The notes below the pieces were generated by a model. It ran no database searches, was not told where the DNA came from, and saw nothing but the letters and a program-made list of their open reading frames with translations. Of a DNA stretch of 64,000 nt, positions 1 to 12,873 are shown piece after piece. How positions within the stretch are numbered: the first letter of the stretch is position 1; each line of letters begins with the position of its first letter. The DNA is from Kingdonia uniflora (taxonomy: Eukaryota; Streptophyta; Magnoliopsida; Ranunculales; Circaeasteraceae): NCBI GenBank assembly GCA_014058105.1, contig JACGCM010002659.1:124001-188000 (forward strand). The letters run 5' to 3'. Made by a program: the position numbers and the translations under genes.

Positions 1-284
1 TACTCTATTTTGGGCCATGTATTACTATTTCAAATAATATAGAGACAAATTAACCTTCTTTATTAGAAGATAATTATAATATTAACACCCCTAATATGTA
101 TCCCTAACGGATCGGATCTTTAGTGGATCAGATTGAGGTGGATCCTTATCCAATCCGTTAGCTTATAGGACCGGACCTTAACGGACCGGGTTTCCTAATG
201 AATCCAAAAAACTGGTCCCAAACCTTTACTAACGGATTGGATCAGACTGGGTTACGGATTTAGTCCTTACCATTGACAGCCCTA
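1..284. mobile_element. Right end of a hAT-like MITE (left end outside window)
   Basis: The stretch is full of short ACGGATC/GGACCGG-type words and ends in CATTGACAGCCCTA at 271-284. That is the reverse complement of a TAGGGCTGTCAATG terminus, the same terminal type as the complete hAT MITE at 44917-45808. No matching left end lies in the window, so the target duplication (expected GTTGCAGG, 285-292) cannot be tested. There is no coding capacity. Confidence 0.5.
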
Positions 285-3200
285 GTTGCAGGAGTGGGGG
301 TGGTTATTTGGAGTTTTTCAGTTATTAGGGTTTATTAGGGTTTTACAGTTTAATCAATAAAGCGGGTTTAGAATCAATCAATGTTTCTTTAATTATCTTA
401 GTTACGTTACCCACACTATCCCAAGAGAAGAAAGAACTCCAAATAGCCATAAATCATCTATACTACTAAAGGAAAAGCTATGGCTTGAGGATTCATCTCA
501 GCCGTTAACCACATTTTGCTACACATGTTTAGGAGTCATCAAGGGCTATAGTTATAACCTCATTATGAGGATGTACAGTGGATCATTTTCGACCAAATTG
601 GTCGAATTTTTTTTTTTCGTCTGCCTATTTTACCCCTTGTCAAATACATAATTCTCGTGTAAAATAACTTCACAAATTTTCAAACTTTATTTTTTTGAGG
701 GTGTTATTAGATCCCTATTATTACTCTTGTAAAATACAATGTTAAACTTGTAACTTAAAGAGTATTCATATAGTTTCCCCCTCTTATGAAAACAAACACA
801 ATCTGACTCCATCACCACCTTTCTTCTTCGTCTCCAGCAAATCCCGATATTCATACCCAACCATCCATCCCCTCTTCTCCTCTCCGTCTCTCTCTTGGAT
901 AAAATCTGGTTCATGGTTAGCCAAAATAGGGTTTGTTGTTCTTCTCCTTGAAATTGGAGTCATTTAGAGGAACCAAAGGGTTTGTGGTTCTTCTACCTTT
1001 TCTCTCTCTTTTCCCTAACGGAATTCAACGTTGAAGAATCAAATTATGAGAAATTTTACAATTTGAGATCCAGTTAAACTCTGGAGTTACGAAAACTCTA
1101 ATAAAACATTTTTGTCCGTTGGTAAAGTTAGAAGAAAATCTCTATCAAGAGAGCTTTAGAGTGGGATTTAACGATGATTTGATCTAACAATACTAAATTT
1201 TTAGGAGATTTGCTTTGTTCATCAAATCGTTGTTCATGGTATTGAACTTACTCTAATCATAGTATTTTCTGTACAATATTTGTTGGAATAGGGATTGATA
1301 TTTCTGCCTTCATCACAAATGCATTACTGCAATCAAAACTTGTCGGGAAAATTAATACTAAAGTACCAATTCAATATTAATGTTGTTTTTTTCTTCTACA
1401 AATCCGCAACTATATTTGGGTAACTTTGTAACACTTCAAACCAAATTCAACATTCTATAGTAACTGAAAAATGACATTCGACACTACGCCAGATAAAGAG
1501 AAAGACATTACGATGATCTAGGTTTGGAAACCTCTATGAAGAATGAAGAGAAGAAAAAGTTTTTTATGTTTGAAGAAAGTAGTAGTTCTCGGATTGAATT
1601 CTTTTTTACTTCTTCACTAAACTGTTTAACAACATGTCTCATAGAGACTATTGAGTTTTGCATCACTCCTATCTCTACATTATGCTATTATTCATGTTCA
1701 TTGATTGCATGAAAAGCACTAAATTATTACCTTGGATCGTCTTCCTCAGTCTAACTTTTAATGTGTTGATGATATTCTTGCATGGAGATGAAGATTTAGA
1801 TATCATCTCTACCCAAGAGCGAAGACTATATTTGACGCTCGAATTAGAGAATCTGATGATATGAGACTTTGAATTTTGAAGATAAATTATTAGAACGTAT
1901 TCACAAACTTGATGTGATTATCTCTACTATATAATATATACTCGGCCCAAATTCCAGCGCAAAGTTCACCATAGATGTTTAACAATGAATCTTGCATCAT
2001 AAATATTTAACAAAGGCTCACATAAACTGACATTAGTAGAGAGAGAAAAATAAATTAGTAAGCATGCAAAGTGCGCGCGCGAAGCACGCTTAAAAAGGGG
2101 GTTGTACACCCGTTGAGCGTGCAACATCCCTTGTATATCCTAAAAAAGGCCCAAAATATAACTCTAAACATTGAACTAAATACCTATGCCTTACACACTA
2201 TACTAAATACCTATCCCTTACACACTATGATAAACAACATATATATAAGATACGGTAATCATTAAGTTAAAATATCAAAAAAATTAATATAGAACCTAAA
2301 TGTAATCCCTTAAATATTACCTCTACTCTTAACATTTTGGTGATCACTTAAAATACTTTATAATTGCTTGTTTACTCTAAAAATTTAATGAGACACGAAA
2401 AGTTAAAGGGCACAAAGGAGATGGATAGAGGAGAAAAAGGGAGAGGAGGTGGAAGATTGGAGAGGGCTTTTCTAATCTTGAGTAAAGACGTGTAAGTTGC
2501 GAGTACCAAAGGTGCTGTAAAAATTCAGTTCAAGGTGGAGCAATGATACGGTATACTAAGATGATCAAAAATCGGTTCCGGTTGGTGGGTCCAGCGAAAA
2601 CTTAGACTCGCATGGTTCTCGTAAATAAGAGTTGGCCCGAAAGGAAAAGGCGAAAATGATACATTGTGAATCCAGCGTAGAAAAAAATGATTTTTTTCGA
2701 GGTGGAGATTGTTGGAATTTGCGACAAAGATCGGAAAAAGAAATAAAAAACTTGGGCTGGAAAGTCGAACGTTCGAGTCAGCTCCGACTTAGTGCCCAAA
2801 TCTTTCTAGTTGTTTTATTGCGTTCGACCCCGGTGATAGTTGGGTGCCAGCTCCAGCGCTCGACAACCTTGTCGGCAGAATACGCATTTTTTTTTTTTGG
2901 TTGGTCTTTTGGTAATTGTAAACTTCTAATCTGTTAGTTTCGGAGAGTCTGTAGTCCTATTTTACCTCCAAAAGGTAGTTGGAATAAATAAATAAATAAA
3001 TAAATAAATATAAGGGCATCTATAAGGGTAGAGGTGTGGTTGAGAGGTGTTGTGTAAGGGTAGAGGTGTGGTTGAGAGATCCCTGTAACTTTTTGTAACC
3101 CTTGGTTTGATGTTAGAGTTAAAGATCTTCAAGTTCTCACTAGGTTTTTTTTCCTGTTCCACGTTGTATTGCTCTTGATTCCTAACACTAATAGTATCTG

Positions 3201-5690
3201 GATGGTTATCCCACGTTGTATTGCTCTAGATTTCCAACAATAATAGTAGGTCACAAAAAAAGGAAGACAACGTCTAGATTAATTATGTACGTATTATAGA
3301 GAAAGGGTTATGGTTTCCCACTCATTGTCCTCCATCTTGTGAAGGCTAGTTTCTTTGTCTTTGTCTTTGTCTTTGTCTCTCTCTCTCTTTGACCGAGGAT
3401 TTGAGCAATTACGATAGCTACCTCCTCTATCTCTCAAAATTTACTCGATGCCTAAATTGATAATATCCAACAAAACTCTTCCTATTTACGTTTGTTTGTG
3501 GTCAAGTTAGGGTTCTCACTCTATTTGGCTCAAACCTAATTTTGGACTCCTCAATCTCCAAAGAAAATAATGGAAATGCGCATCAGTAGTGGTACACCAG
3601 GATCTTTCTGATAATCTCGTAATTCTAATACTTTCAGGTCGTATCTTCTTGGCCGCCTTCTTTTGACATTGTAACAATGTGTCATTTTGGGCGAGTTTTT
3701 GGCGCTTCTCCGTTGTTGCGCTGGTTTTCCATGAAAAACTTTTTAACTGTCAATGGAGAGCATTGCAACAAGCATTTTGCAGTTAACAACATAATTGCTT
3801 TGAATTGGAAAAGCCAAACATGATGGCAAAACTCCAATGTAGTTTAAATAGTGAAGTTCAAGTAAAGAAAGAATAACAATATTTGATAGCTATTTCCAGA
3901 TTACAGCTTAGGTGTACTTCAAAGTATGATTTTGACGGTGATTCTGAACTGAACTTTTGTAATAGTTGAAGTTACTCGATTTGAGAATGATTAGAAGCAT
4001 CATTGAAGACTCTTAAGTTTTGATTCTTTCGAAGGCAAATTTGCCGATGATGTTTCACAAAGAAATGGGGAAACTGGCGACATCTGGCGAAATGTAGCAT
4101 TGGGAATAGGCTAAAGCAAATTACCTAATTTGATGAAACATTAAGATAGCATGTTTCTGCATTTGATGAATTGAATGCTTGGCTTCGAGTGAGAATGTAA
4201 GTCCTCTTCAATGTTTTCTAAGACATTGTCTTTCTTCCTTCTGTTGTTTATGCATGCATTAACCTGTAACGAAGAAGTAGCACTCAGGGTCAAAATAGTG
4301 GAGCCCAAAATAGACTCTAATCTAGTAATCTGGAAAGTTTGGCTCAACAAATAACATTCAGCGTTGCAAACTTTGGTTGACATAAAAAGCAGCAAACTTC
4401 CTTGGTCTATTATCAAGTCAGCAGTGCCCAGAATACTTCCGACATTAACTCAGCCTACATAAGGTTTTATCCTTGGCTTCTGTCAAGAGAATCGAAACAG
4501 CATATTCGTTGCTAACCACCGCAGTGAATTAAGTCCCCACCCTAACATCTGCTTTGTCATCTTCTTTGAAAACTAGTTATGCAACCCCTCAATTTCCTCA
4601 AATTAAACTATGAGAACCTTCTAAATTGTGCGTGTGAAGTTCATTTACTTTTTATTTCTGCGAAACTCATGTGAAGAAGTGCGTAGGGGTGACCTCATTC
4701 CATCTCAAAGCCAAGGCTGTCAAGTGGTTCCATTTGACGGAAGTCACGAAATTAACATCGGTCTTAGGAAAAGATTGAATCAATACTATGCAGCAAATAT
4801 TTTGTCACCGATATACATACACGACTGGGAGAGATTTTTCGTTAGCCAAAAAGAAGCAGTTCTAGAATATTCAGGTTATCTTGAGCTTCTTTGCACTAGA
4901 CCATGAAGATTTCGTACTCATAAATACTTGATTGTTTTCTTGGTGGAGTGAAGACGATAGTATCGGTGAGTTCGAGCTCTGAAACTCTAAACCTACGAAG
5001 CAATACCTTGACACACAATGTAGAAGAAAAGTTGTCAATATATCGTTGACAGCCAATGGTCGGTTCATACCGACTTCCCAACAAGGGTCATCAAACCCTA
5101 TGGTTGAGCAGCCACTCTCTGTCCTGGTTCACCACCTTATTTTGACACAGATGGCTGAATGCCGTAGTAAAGTAAAGAAGTGAAGGCTTTGTTTCAACTC
5201 TGATGAGCAGTTTCAACGCGGTCAACAATGTAAAGTTATAAAATTATTCCTATTGAAAGTGATTGGCTGGAAAAAGAAGACGATGCAACTGATGCCATTA
5301 TTTCAGATCCATTTAATGAAGAAACAGGGATAGAGGAGAGGTTTCATTACATGCATTGGGTGGATAATTAAAGTGTATAACTTTTAATACAAATAGTATA
5401 GAACTTCATTGAGGCTATATTTTCTTATCAAAAACTTGTATACTGATTATAAGACTTGTAGCTCTATAGTTAATTCAAAAGGCAAACACTGGGTTTAAAG
5501 TTTATTTAATATTTGTGATATTAGTAGATCTGTACATGTTCAGATTTCTGATCTTTGAAATTGGTTATGAGATTTCCTCTTTTTCATAGTCTTGAATTCG
5601 ATTTTTTTACTCAAACTGAACAATAAAATGAGATCCTTGATCTTCAATATCGGTATTAACATTTAGCCTTGTTATTATGGTGCTGTTTAG
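285..5690. other. No supported gene; AT-rich repeat-bearing DNA
   Basis: Only short unrelated reading frames occur here. Two protein-like pieces remain unidentified: about 4628-4906 (92 aa, lacking LRR or malectin character) and 5240-5371 (43 codons ending RFHYMHWVDN then TAA). At 1921 the sequence A|TCTCTACTATATAATA resembles a Helitron 5' terminus, but no convincing 3' hairpin plus CTAG was found. Simple repeats are AATA at about 2983-3010 and CTTTGT/CT at about 3349-3390. The upstream exons of the LRR gene should lie in or before this stretch, but I could not find them. Confidence 0.5.
3021..3240. repeat. Two local tandem duplications
   Basis: The phrase AAGGGTAGAGGTGTGGTTGA occurs twice, about 35 bases apart (about 3022 and 3057). 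A second pair, CCACGTTGTATTGCTCT followed by GATT and an AACA-TAATAG tail, occurs near 3160 and 3211. Both look like replication-slippage duplications in noncoding DNA. Confidence 0.6.
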
Positions 5691-8600
5691 GGACTTATCT
5701 GACAATCAGTTCTCTGGGCTCATACCAGATACATTAGCATCATCAACTCTGCAACTTGTGTAAGTAGATATCTTTAGAACATATACATCATTGTCATTTA
5801 CTTTTGGGTTCTGTTATTTATCAATGATATCATTGTAATGTGGATAAGGTTTTTCATATCCTTGATTTATTACTCTTAATTCCCTTGAAAGATTTGTGTA
5901 AAGAAGCATTTAGCTATTCTTTTGTCGCTATAATATTTTGACAATATTTCTGTAAATTAGGAATTTTAACTACGCAAATTTATTTTAGTATCAACGTTCT
6001 CTCTATCATCGTTAGGGTGATAAATAACGACTGAATAACTTGAGATATGTCTATCTTTAATTCAACAGTTCATACTGGCTGGAGCTGCAATAACCTATTC
6101 TAGAGATAGAAAGACTAATTCAACATAAAAAACCTGTTGATTAACGTATTTGACTTGAGTATTTTGACTAACTAATTATTCAATATTAGAAAGGCGTAGT
6201 AGGCAAGAGTAGAATTTGAGGAAGATTAGGGGTCTCTGAAAAGTAGCTTCATACCCTTGGTCTCAAACTTCAAGTCCAGAAAAGCAAAGGAATGCAATTC
6301 AATATTCTGGGTAAGATGCCTAGGGCTGCTAGAGTCTTGGGATGTTAAGAATATTAAGCAGGGTTAGAGCTTTCAAAAGACTTGGTGTAAGTTGATTTAG
6401 TAACTAATAATTGGAAATATGGGTACACAATACTGTTCTAGTGAAAATGGATATTGCCACAATCCATTTCAGACCCAAATTTTGATGAGGTTGATTGGTA
6501 TGGGCATTGGCAGGAGGTTTACCTAAAATATGCTCTCACAGGCCAATTGCAGGCCAACATGTGTCACATTAGGGAGCTATCTAAATGACCTTTGATCCAC
6601 AAGCAAAACAATGTAAACAGATTTCAAATTAGAAACCTCAATTAAGAAATGTTGCCTGAGGTGAATGCCAATATGACTGACACAGGCTTACTTGCCAAGG
6701 AACTGATTAAGTCATTAGGCCTGAAAGAAAAATGATTTTTTTTTGAAGAAACTCGTGGATGAGGTGTTTAGCTTAGGGTGAGAATTAGAGCTATCACCTC
6801 TTGTCAGCTTTTCCCATCGAAATTGAGAAAATGGAAAAGGAAAATGATAGGGTGGAGCCCCGTTTCAGGATCTACTTTTGGGGGAATTACAAGAAGATTG
6901 AATAATTCTCTTCGCTCTCATCTCAGAGTGATTACTTGTTACCGCGTTTTTGCTTTTGCTACATTTATTCCCGCTTAAAAGCAACAATTTTGTTCTTTCT
7001 TTTATTCCATCAAATCTCCTACAGACAAAAGTCGTCTTGATAGGCTTCACGAGGTGATGGACGACATGAACAAAAAACTTGAGGCGGTAGAATGCATGAA
7101 AGAAAAACTTGAAAGTGTAGATCTAATTGGAGAATTACATGTGAATAGCCCCTTCTTGCCTGCCAAAATCAATTACCACTCAAAGAACTAGATTAGACCT
7201 CTCATACCTTGGTTTCCAAAGCCATGATCAAGCCTCTCGTACCCCGGTTCCCAGAACTATGGACCCAACTAGAGTTCTCCAGAAGCCGGTGGTGATCGAT
7301 GATCCTAGCTTAAAAGTTTCGATACATGATAAGGGCAAGCAGTCAAACGAGTCAACGGTAAACATTTGTATACAACATGACGAAAGCTGTTATGTTCCAC
7401 CACATTTCCATCCCTTGCCGATTAAGCTATTTTGTTATAGCTGAGGTGAGGCAAGCCTAGTAGGTCAGGCTATCAACAAGATTGTGACCGTTCTCCACAA
7501 TGTGGGAGAAATGATTTTTCAGAGAGCGGATAGGCCAGCACAGGACAACACTAAAATCTGTAATGGGGGCCACTATCAGCCAGAATTGGTTGGTGGTAAT
7601 GATTTATTTGGTTTTATTCGTGCTTGATTTTTCAGAGAGCGGATAGGCCAGCACAGGACAACACTAAAATCTGTAATGGGGGCCACTATCAGCCAGAATT
7701 GGTTGGTGGTAATGATTTATTTGGTTTTATTCGTGCTATCAGTTCTACTCAACAAGACGTTAAGCTGCACATCAATGACTTTGATGGGAAACTTGACCTA
7801 GATACTTTTATTTATTGGATCATCCTGGGGAAAACAATATTTTCATATAGAAGTACAATGATCCCAGTCGAGTAGTACTGGAAACAAAACACGGTGGATC
7901 ACTTTGCAATTTTTCAGCAGTGTTATCGACCATTGATTACCTACTCGTGAGAGATGCAATAAACTTTTATGATCGAGTTTGTTCCGATTGAGTATGAGAG
8001 GGATGTCTTCCTTCACTTACAGAATTTGTTACATGGCGAGTCAAGTAAATAAAAGTACTCCAATGAATTTTATTTACTTGACTCTCACGTTAATTTGCAC
8101 GAGATTTGATGCCCACAAAGTGGTTAGATACATTAATGAACTCAAAAAGAATTTTCAAGATGATCTTAAGTTTGTATCTACTACTTACTCGACTAGGACT
8201 ACAATAACTGTTGCTCAAGCATTATCGACATTATTAATCCAAGCTCGTGTTCCATATGAGGCTGGTACAGTTATGTACTTCGGTCTTCGGGGGGGTAAGT
8301 CGGGTCAATTGAAGATGGACTGTTTATTGCTGAAGAAGAGTTTCACGCTTCTATCCTGTGATTTTCGAGAGCATGTCGTAGTTGCAACTCAGAGATTCTT
8401 AACCCAAAACAAAGAACCAGAGATCGAATTTGCGTTCTTTAAATTATTGTTGTATTTTTTTTTTCTTGAAATTAATTAAAGGAAGACTTCTTAATTTTCG
8501 AGTTCTTTTGCTAGGGTTTATCAAAAGCCTTGCTTCCGTGGTTTTAACTCTATCAAACACTGCTAGTAAGGAGACTTATGATGGCTCAATTCTAGGGGTA

Positions 8601-11600
8601 GCCGAAAAGGGTGGCAATACTAGTACAAGCAAGGTGGGTTTTGAGGCAAAGAACCTTCTAAATAATAATAAGTGCTTTTGGAAATGACGTTACTGCAAGT
8701 TTGCATGGAGTGAACTATCTCTAATAGGTGATTACTAGAGATTTTCTGACTATTACTGGAAAACTCAGGTATCTCATTGAAGTAAGTGAACGGAAACCCC
8801 TGAGTAAGAAGAGTGGACCCAGAGAATTCTGAGATGAAGACATGGACGTGAACACTATGGAATAGTCGATTTTGACAGTGTTATTTTCGATGATATGACG
8901 ATAGGAATTTGGTAAACCTTCAGGGGTAAGTATTGGGTGGAAAAAAATTGATCCCAAATTTGTGATATGTTATAACTGGAATTCAACTTGCAACACGGCA
9001 AACTTTTATCTTTCACAGCAAAGAAATACTATGCTTTGTATTCCTATCTACAATTATACATTTCTTAGCTTATCTGCGTCGTTTTTGATCAACTAGAATA
9101 TTCTAGTTTACGGTCTATTGGACGGGCAAGTGAAAAGCATATAATTGAAACCTGAAGCGATACAAAATATATACCTCAAGTTTTAGATTGATATGAGTTT
9201 CTTCATTACATCTTATCAAAATATTTCTTCATACACTTTCTGATGAAAAAAGAATGTTTGATTTATTTCTCCTTGTTTCCCCACTTATCATATTTCAGGC
9301 TGTTGAATGATAATAAGCTGGAAGGGCAAGTACCTGAGAAGCTTTACTCCATTGGTGTTCATGGTGGAGCTATCGAGTAAGTAACACTTTTTATTTTTCC
9401 TTAGCTTTGTGTAAGTGACTTAAAATGGATCTATAAAGTAAGAAACTTTTGTTCCTGTTGGAGTATATGTGGGTCTCTACTTTATCCCCACATTGGGCAG
9501 TAGTAAAAGTAGTTTAGAGAGTCCCCTTTTATATCCCCTTTATATAAAAGGGGACTCTCTAAACTACTTTTACTACGACAACACAGTAAGGGGAATCTCC
9601 GTAAACCCTCTAGGAACTGTCTCCCTAGAGTGAAGTTTTTCTAAGAGCATCTCCAATAGTTTGGGAGTGGGAGTAGCCCACACATATTAGTTTGTCCTTC
9701 AATAGTTCAAATTGAGATGTGTATTGTGTGTGTGTGGAGGCGGGGTAATGATACTTTGTTTAAAATAATGCCTAGCTCGTTGAAGAAATCAAAAGGTTGT
9801 GAAATGAACCAAGTTGGGCATCATTTGTAAAAGTGGCTGGTGGGATATTGATATCTCGCCTTCTGGATGGCTTCACTGGAGGTGGATTTCTGTGTGGGGT
9901 TGCTGCACCCTCCCATCTCACTTCTATTGGAGTTGCTCCAAAGCCTCTTTCTCTTCCAGGGGGTTTCTTATCGCCCAAGGTTTTGGTCTATGGAGTATAA
10001 AGGGTATGCAGCCTATATGAACTCTGTGAATGTTTTAGCAGCAGTCAGTTTGCTGAAACGTTTATCCAGTGCAAGAATCTTGATTGGGGCAAAAGAATGT
10101 ATTTATGAGTTTATAGTATTCACATGAAATATAATTAAATTGGTTCGTCTTTGGAGCTAATTTGGTCTGTCCGAAGCAGAACCAGATTTTGGGTACAACA
10201 ACATGTAGTAAAGACGCAAGAAATAGTGACCACCCTTACTTTCTGTGGGTGCATGGCTAAAAGCATGTCTTCCCTTGATACATCTTGCCTCTTGCTTAGG
10301 GGCAAAAGGGATTGCACCATTTCATAGTACTGGACATAGTGCAGAAGTTATTGTAATGGACCGCTGTGCATCATTAATTTATTCTTCTAGACATCACCTA
10401 ATGACTCATGAATTAAGAAAACCTTAATGAAAACTGATACTGGATAGTACTCATTATATCACTGCAAAAACATTAATTAAAAATAATAAATGAACTGAAT
10501 GAAATGTATGCATGTTAGAGGACAAAGGAGTCCATTTGCATGGGTTAGTAGGGGCATAGTTTCAATTTCATCCTGTGCACTAATGATGAATTCCATATCC
10601 CATAACTCAATAGGGATATTTGAAACAATCGCGTAATTATTAGATTATCTTTTTGACATTTTCGATCTATTCTGCATGAACCTCCTATTGTAACTAGTTA
10701 TTTTGAAATTGAAAAAGTTGTACTTTTTTTCCTGCTTCTCTGACGTGCCTCTTTTTCTTCTTCTTCTTCTTCTTCTTCTTCTTCTAGTCTCTCTCGTAAC
10801 AAAGGCCTATGTGGTGTACCATCTTTACCACCTTGTCCTCTCTTTTGGGGTAAAGGAAGCATGTCCACTGGTGTTAAAATTGCCATTGGCTTATCCTGCA
10901 TGGCCATTCTCTGCATACTGCTCGTGGTGATTTACGTATTCTGCATCAGAAGAGGAAGAAATGAATACGACTTTGGTCTTCCTCAAGATCTAATTTGTAA
11001 GTGTGTTTTTATTTAAAGTAGAAATCTATGAACTATATCTTGATGTCTTCAGTTGCAGTTACATTCTCTTCCGCTTCTGTAGGTCCTTTCAATCTCTTAC
11101 TTAGTTATTAATTTGTCCGACCTTCAAATCTAGATTTATGGTTATGTACATTGCGTGATATTGTTATCTTGCTCCACTATAGTTCTCGTCTCTCGTCTCT
11201 CTCTCTCTCTCTCTCTCACTCTAGCTTTCCTGTTTATATCTCTCTTGATTCTCTCTTTGGCGTCCATTGTTAAGGTGCAAGGTCTACAACTTCGATTTTC
11301 AACCTGAGGTCACCACCATCCAATGGAATAATCTTACAACCCATCCCTCAGCCCACCTCTACCACAAATATATTTTCATTATTAGATACTCATCAGTTAC
11401 AGTTTAACAGATGAGTAAATAATTATACCACATGTAAATATACCGGCAAGATCATAGCCCATTACAAATTTCTCGCATGGTGGTAATAGTTACCGTTAGA
11501 TCTTCCTAAACATCACACAGTTCATCAATCATTTCTCTCATTGTGGTAAATAACTATATTTACATCATCCAACACATGACTCACACATTTACAGATCATT

Positions 11601-12122
11601 TGATAATATTTATCAACAAAATACACTATTAAGAATTAGGCATGCAAATTTGTAAAAGTAGTACTATAATCATTTAATGAGCTTATCAATAAGGCAGTAC
11701 CTAGAGATGTAAGCATAATTAGAGTTTACTTTTTGAGCTTGCCTCTAACCACAATATACTTTGCCAATCCTCAGGAGTATCTAATATCCAAATCCTTAAC
11801 AATGTTAACCTAAAACCATGTATAACTTTGTGCTAAATGCTGAAGTCTATATATGATGATCCTTGGAATATATCTTGTCTAACCTGATCAGAGTTAGGCT
11901 TGACATGAAGGACTTTGTGAAGATAGCTAACTTGTACAGTTATTACCTAGAACTCATGAATATTGATTTCAATAGATATACTTTTTGTACTAAGTTTTAC
12001 TTGATTCTTATTCAGCAATGTCAGCAAAGAGAACTAGATACCAGCGACAGAAGTCAATGATGCTTCTTGAAATGGAAACACAGAGCGGCAACAGATTCCC
12101 AACTACCTTGAATCCTCTATGA
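5691..12122 (+). CDS. LRR receptor-like protein without kinase, C-terminal four exons
   Basis: Exons are 5691-5759, 9299-9376, 10788-10996 and 12016-12122, all with GT-AG borders and phases that join cleanly (about 154 aa to TGA). In order they encode the end of one leucine-rich repeat (DLSDNQFSGLIPDTL), a second repeat (LLNDNKLEGQVPEKLYSIGV), a cysteine-flanked cap after the repeats (NKGLCGVPSLPPCPLFW), one membrane span of about 21 hydrophobic residues, a basic stop-transfer CIRRGR, and a cytoplasmic tail of about 45 residues with RYQRQKSMMLLEME. There is no kinase domain. This matches, from memory, the malectin-like/LRR proteins around Arabidopsis RLP4 and AT1G25570, probably surface receptors or co-receptors. 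The phase-2 borders between repeats are typical of plant LRR genes. The N-terminal ectodomain and start codon are missing: either they lie upstream beyond long introns, or the copy is truncated. The 3.5-kb first intron holds retroelement debris. Confidence 0.72.
6690..8960 (+). mobile_element. Decayed Ty3/gypsy gag fragment inside an intron
   Basis: Fragments in shifting frames resemble plant gypsy gag. They are a coiled N-terminal piece near 7030-7190 (MDDMNKKLEAVECMKEKLES), the conserved DFDGKLDLDTFIYWI at about 7780-7821, FVPIEYERDVFLHLQNLLHG at about 7978-8037, and a pre-zinc-knuckle stretch near 8600-8680. Stops and frameshifts separate them. No protease, reverse transcriptase or LTR was seen nearby, so this is a remnant without boundaries. 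It lies in the first visible intron of the LRR gene, on the same strand. Confidence 0.6.
7512..7737. repeat. Perfect 113-bp tandem duplication
   Basis: Positions 7512-7624 are repeated exactly at 7625-7737. The unit runs from TGATTTTTCAGAGAGCGG to GTTTTATTCGTGCT. Because 113 is not a multiple of three, it shifts the reading frame of the gag remnant that contains it. I saw no mismatch between the copies, unlike the decayed surroundings. Confidence 0.95.
9500..9576. repeat. Perfect inverted repeat, 35-bp arms with 7-nt loop
   Basis: Arm 9500-9534 begins GTAGTAAAAGTAGTTTAGAG. It is the exact reverse complement of 9542-9576, and the loop is CCCCTTT. Pairing stops at both outer edges. It lies in the intron between the second and third visible exons of the LRR gene and would be transcribed in the pre-mRNA. 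It could be a foldback element, a cloning or assembly foldback, or a source of small RNA; sequence alone does not decide. Confidence 0.93.
9645..9938. mobile_element. Tourist/PIF-Harbinger-type MITE, about 294 bp
   Basis: The left end is GAGCATCTCCAATAG after TAA (9642-9644). The right end read on the other strand is GAGCAACTCCAATAG, one mismatch in 15, followed by CAA where TAA would be expected. The 3-bp TAA/TTA target site and the GAGCATCTCCAA terminus fit PIF/Harbinger MITEs, and the same terminus occurs at 32304 and 32710 in the transposase-bearing element. It is noncoding and lies in an intron of the LRR gene. Confidence 0.6.
10752..10786 (+). repeat. (TTC)n microsatellite forming a polypyrimidine tract
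   Basis: About ten TTC units run directly into the 3' splice site TCTAG|TCTC at 10787/10788, upstream of the membrane-spanning exon of the LRR gene. The repeat therefore is the polypyrimidine tract of that intron. Confidence 0.85.
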
Positions 12123-12873
12123 TACAGCCTACTCTTTGAAAGATGGACATTTAGAAAAATACATGGGATTCCAAGTAGAAGCTAGAAAGAAAAATCTCAA
12201 AATCATGTAATCATGCAGTTGCTGTTGCTGAATAGGGGAGTCCCATCTTCGGAGCTAAATTTTTTACTGCACGCTTACAAAATTTTCTTTTCCGTGAAAC
12301 CTGTACTGTATATCTTATTTTTGAAATTTACATTCCAATATCAACATTTAGTTAAAGCTAGGCTAGCTTTTGGCATTTGATGCTTAGGTCAATAACAGGA
12401 AGGGAAAAACTGAGGCTTGGAATGTAATTTATTTATGTCACGTGATGTAATTAGTCTGTTAGATTCAGTTTTGAAGAATATAAGTGGTATTAGAAATATC
12501 ACAGGGGACATGATTAGCGTAAATGTGCAATTTCAATGGTTTTTTTTGTTGTTGACAATTATAAGCTTTTGATATGTGATTATTGATATTCTTTTGCTGT
12601 TTGTGTTTGTGTTTGTGTTTGTGTTTGTGCTTTTTGTTTGTGTTTCTTGTTTAAGGTTTTGTAGTCTGTAGATTGTTTTCAGTGTTGGAAGGGTGGTATT
12701 TAAGCAATACAGGGGTTCAGTGTTTATGTTGATTGCTGAATGAGTTGAAGTGTTGAAGTGTTGAATCTTGAATGTTATAGTGTCTTATTTTTAAAAAGTG
12801 TTAGAATGCTAATAGATGTCTTAAATACCGTTGCTATAAAAATAAATGTAAGTTGCAAAATTACGTTCCAAAC
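12123..12873. other. 3' flank of the LRR gene; no further gene seen
   Basis: This stretch holds a probable 3' untranslated region and AT-rich spacer. A GTGTTT hexamer array lies at about 12600-12630. No coding, RNA gene or element terminus is supported. Confidence 0.5.

Noticed and set aside
1921..2150. Second Helitron starting at A|TCTCTACTATATAATA
   Set aside because: No matching 3' hairpin with CTAG was found downstream, and the GC-rich words near 2070-2130 do not form a clean stem; mentioned only in the region entry.
4628..4906. 92-codon frame as an upstream exon of the LRR gene
   Set aside because: It lacks LRR or malectin-like features, and no splice donor joins it in phase to 5691.
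9772..9978. Minus-strand 68-codon frame (Pro/Arg-rich)
   Set aside because: It overlaps the PIF-type MITE and has no similarity to a recognisable protein.
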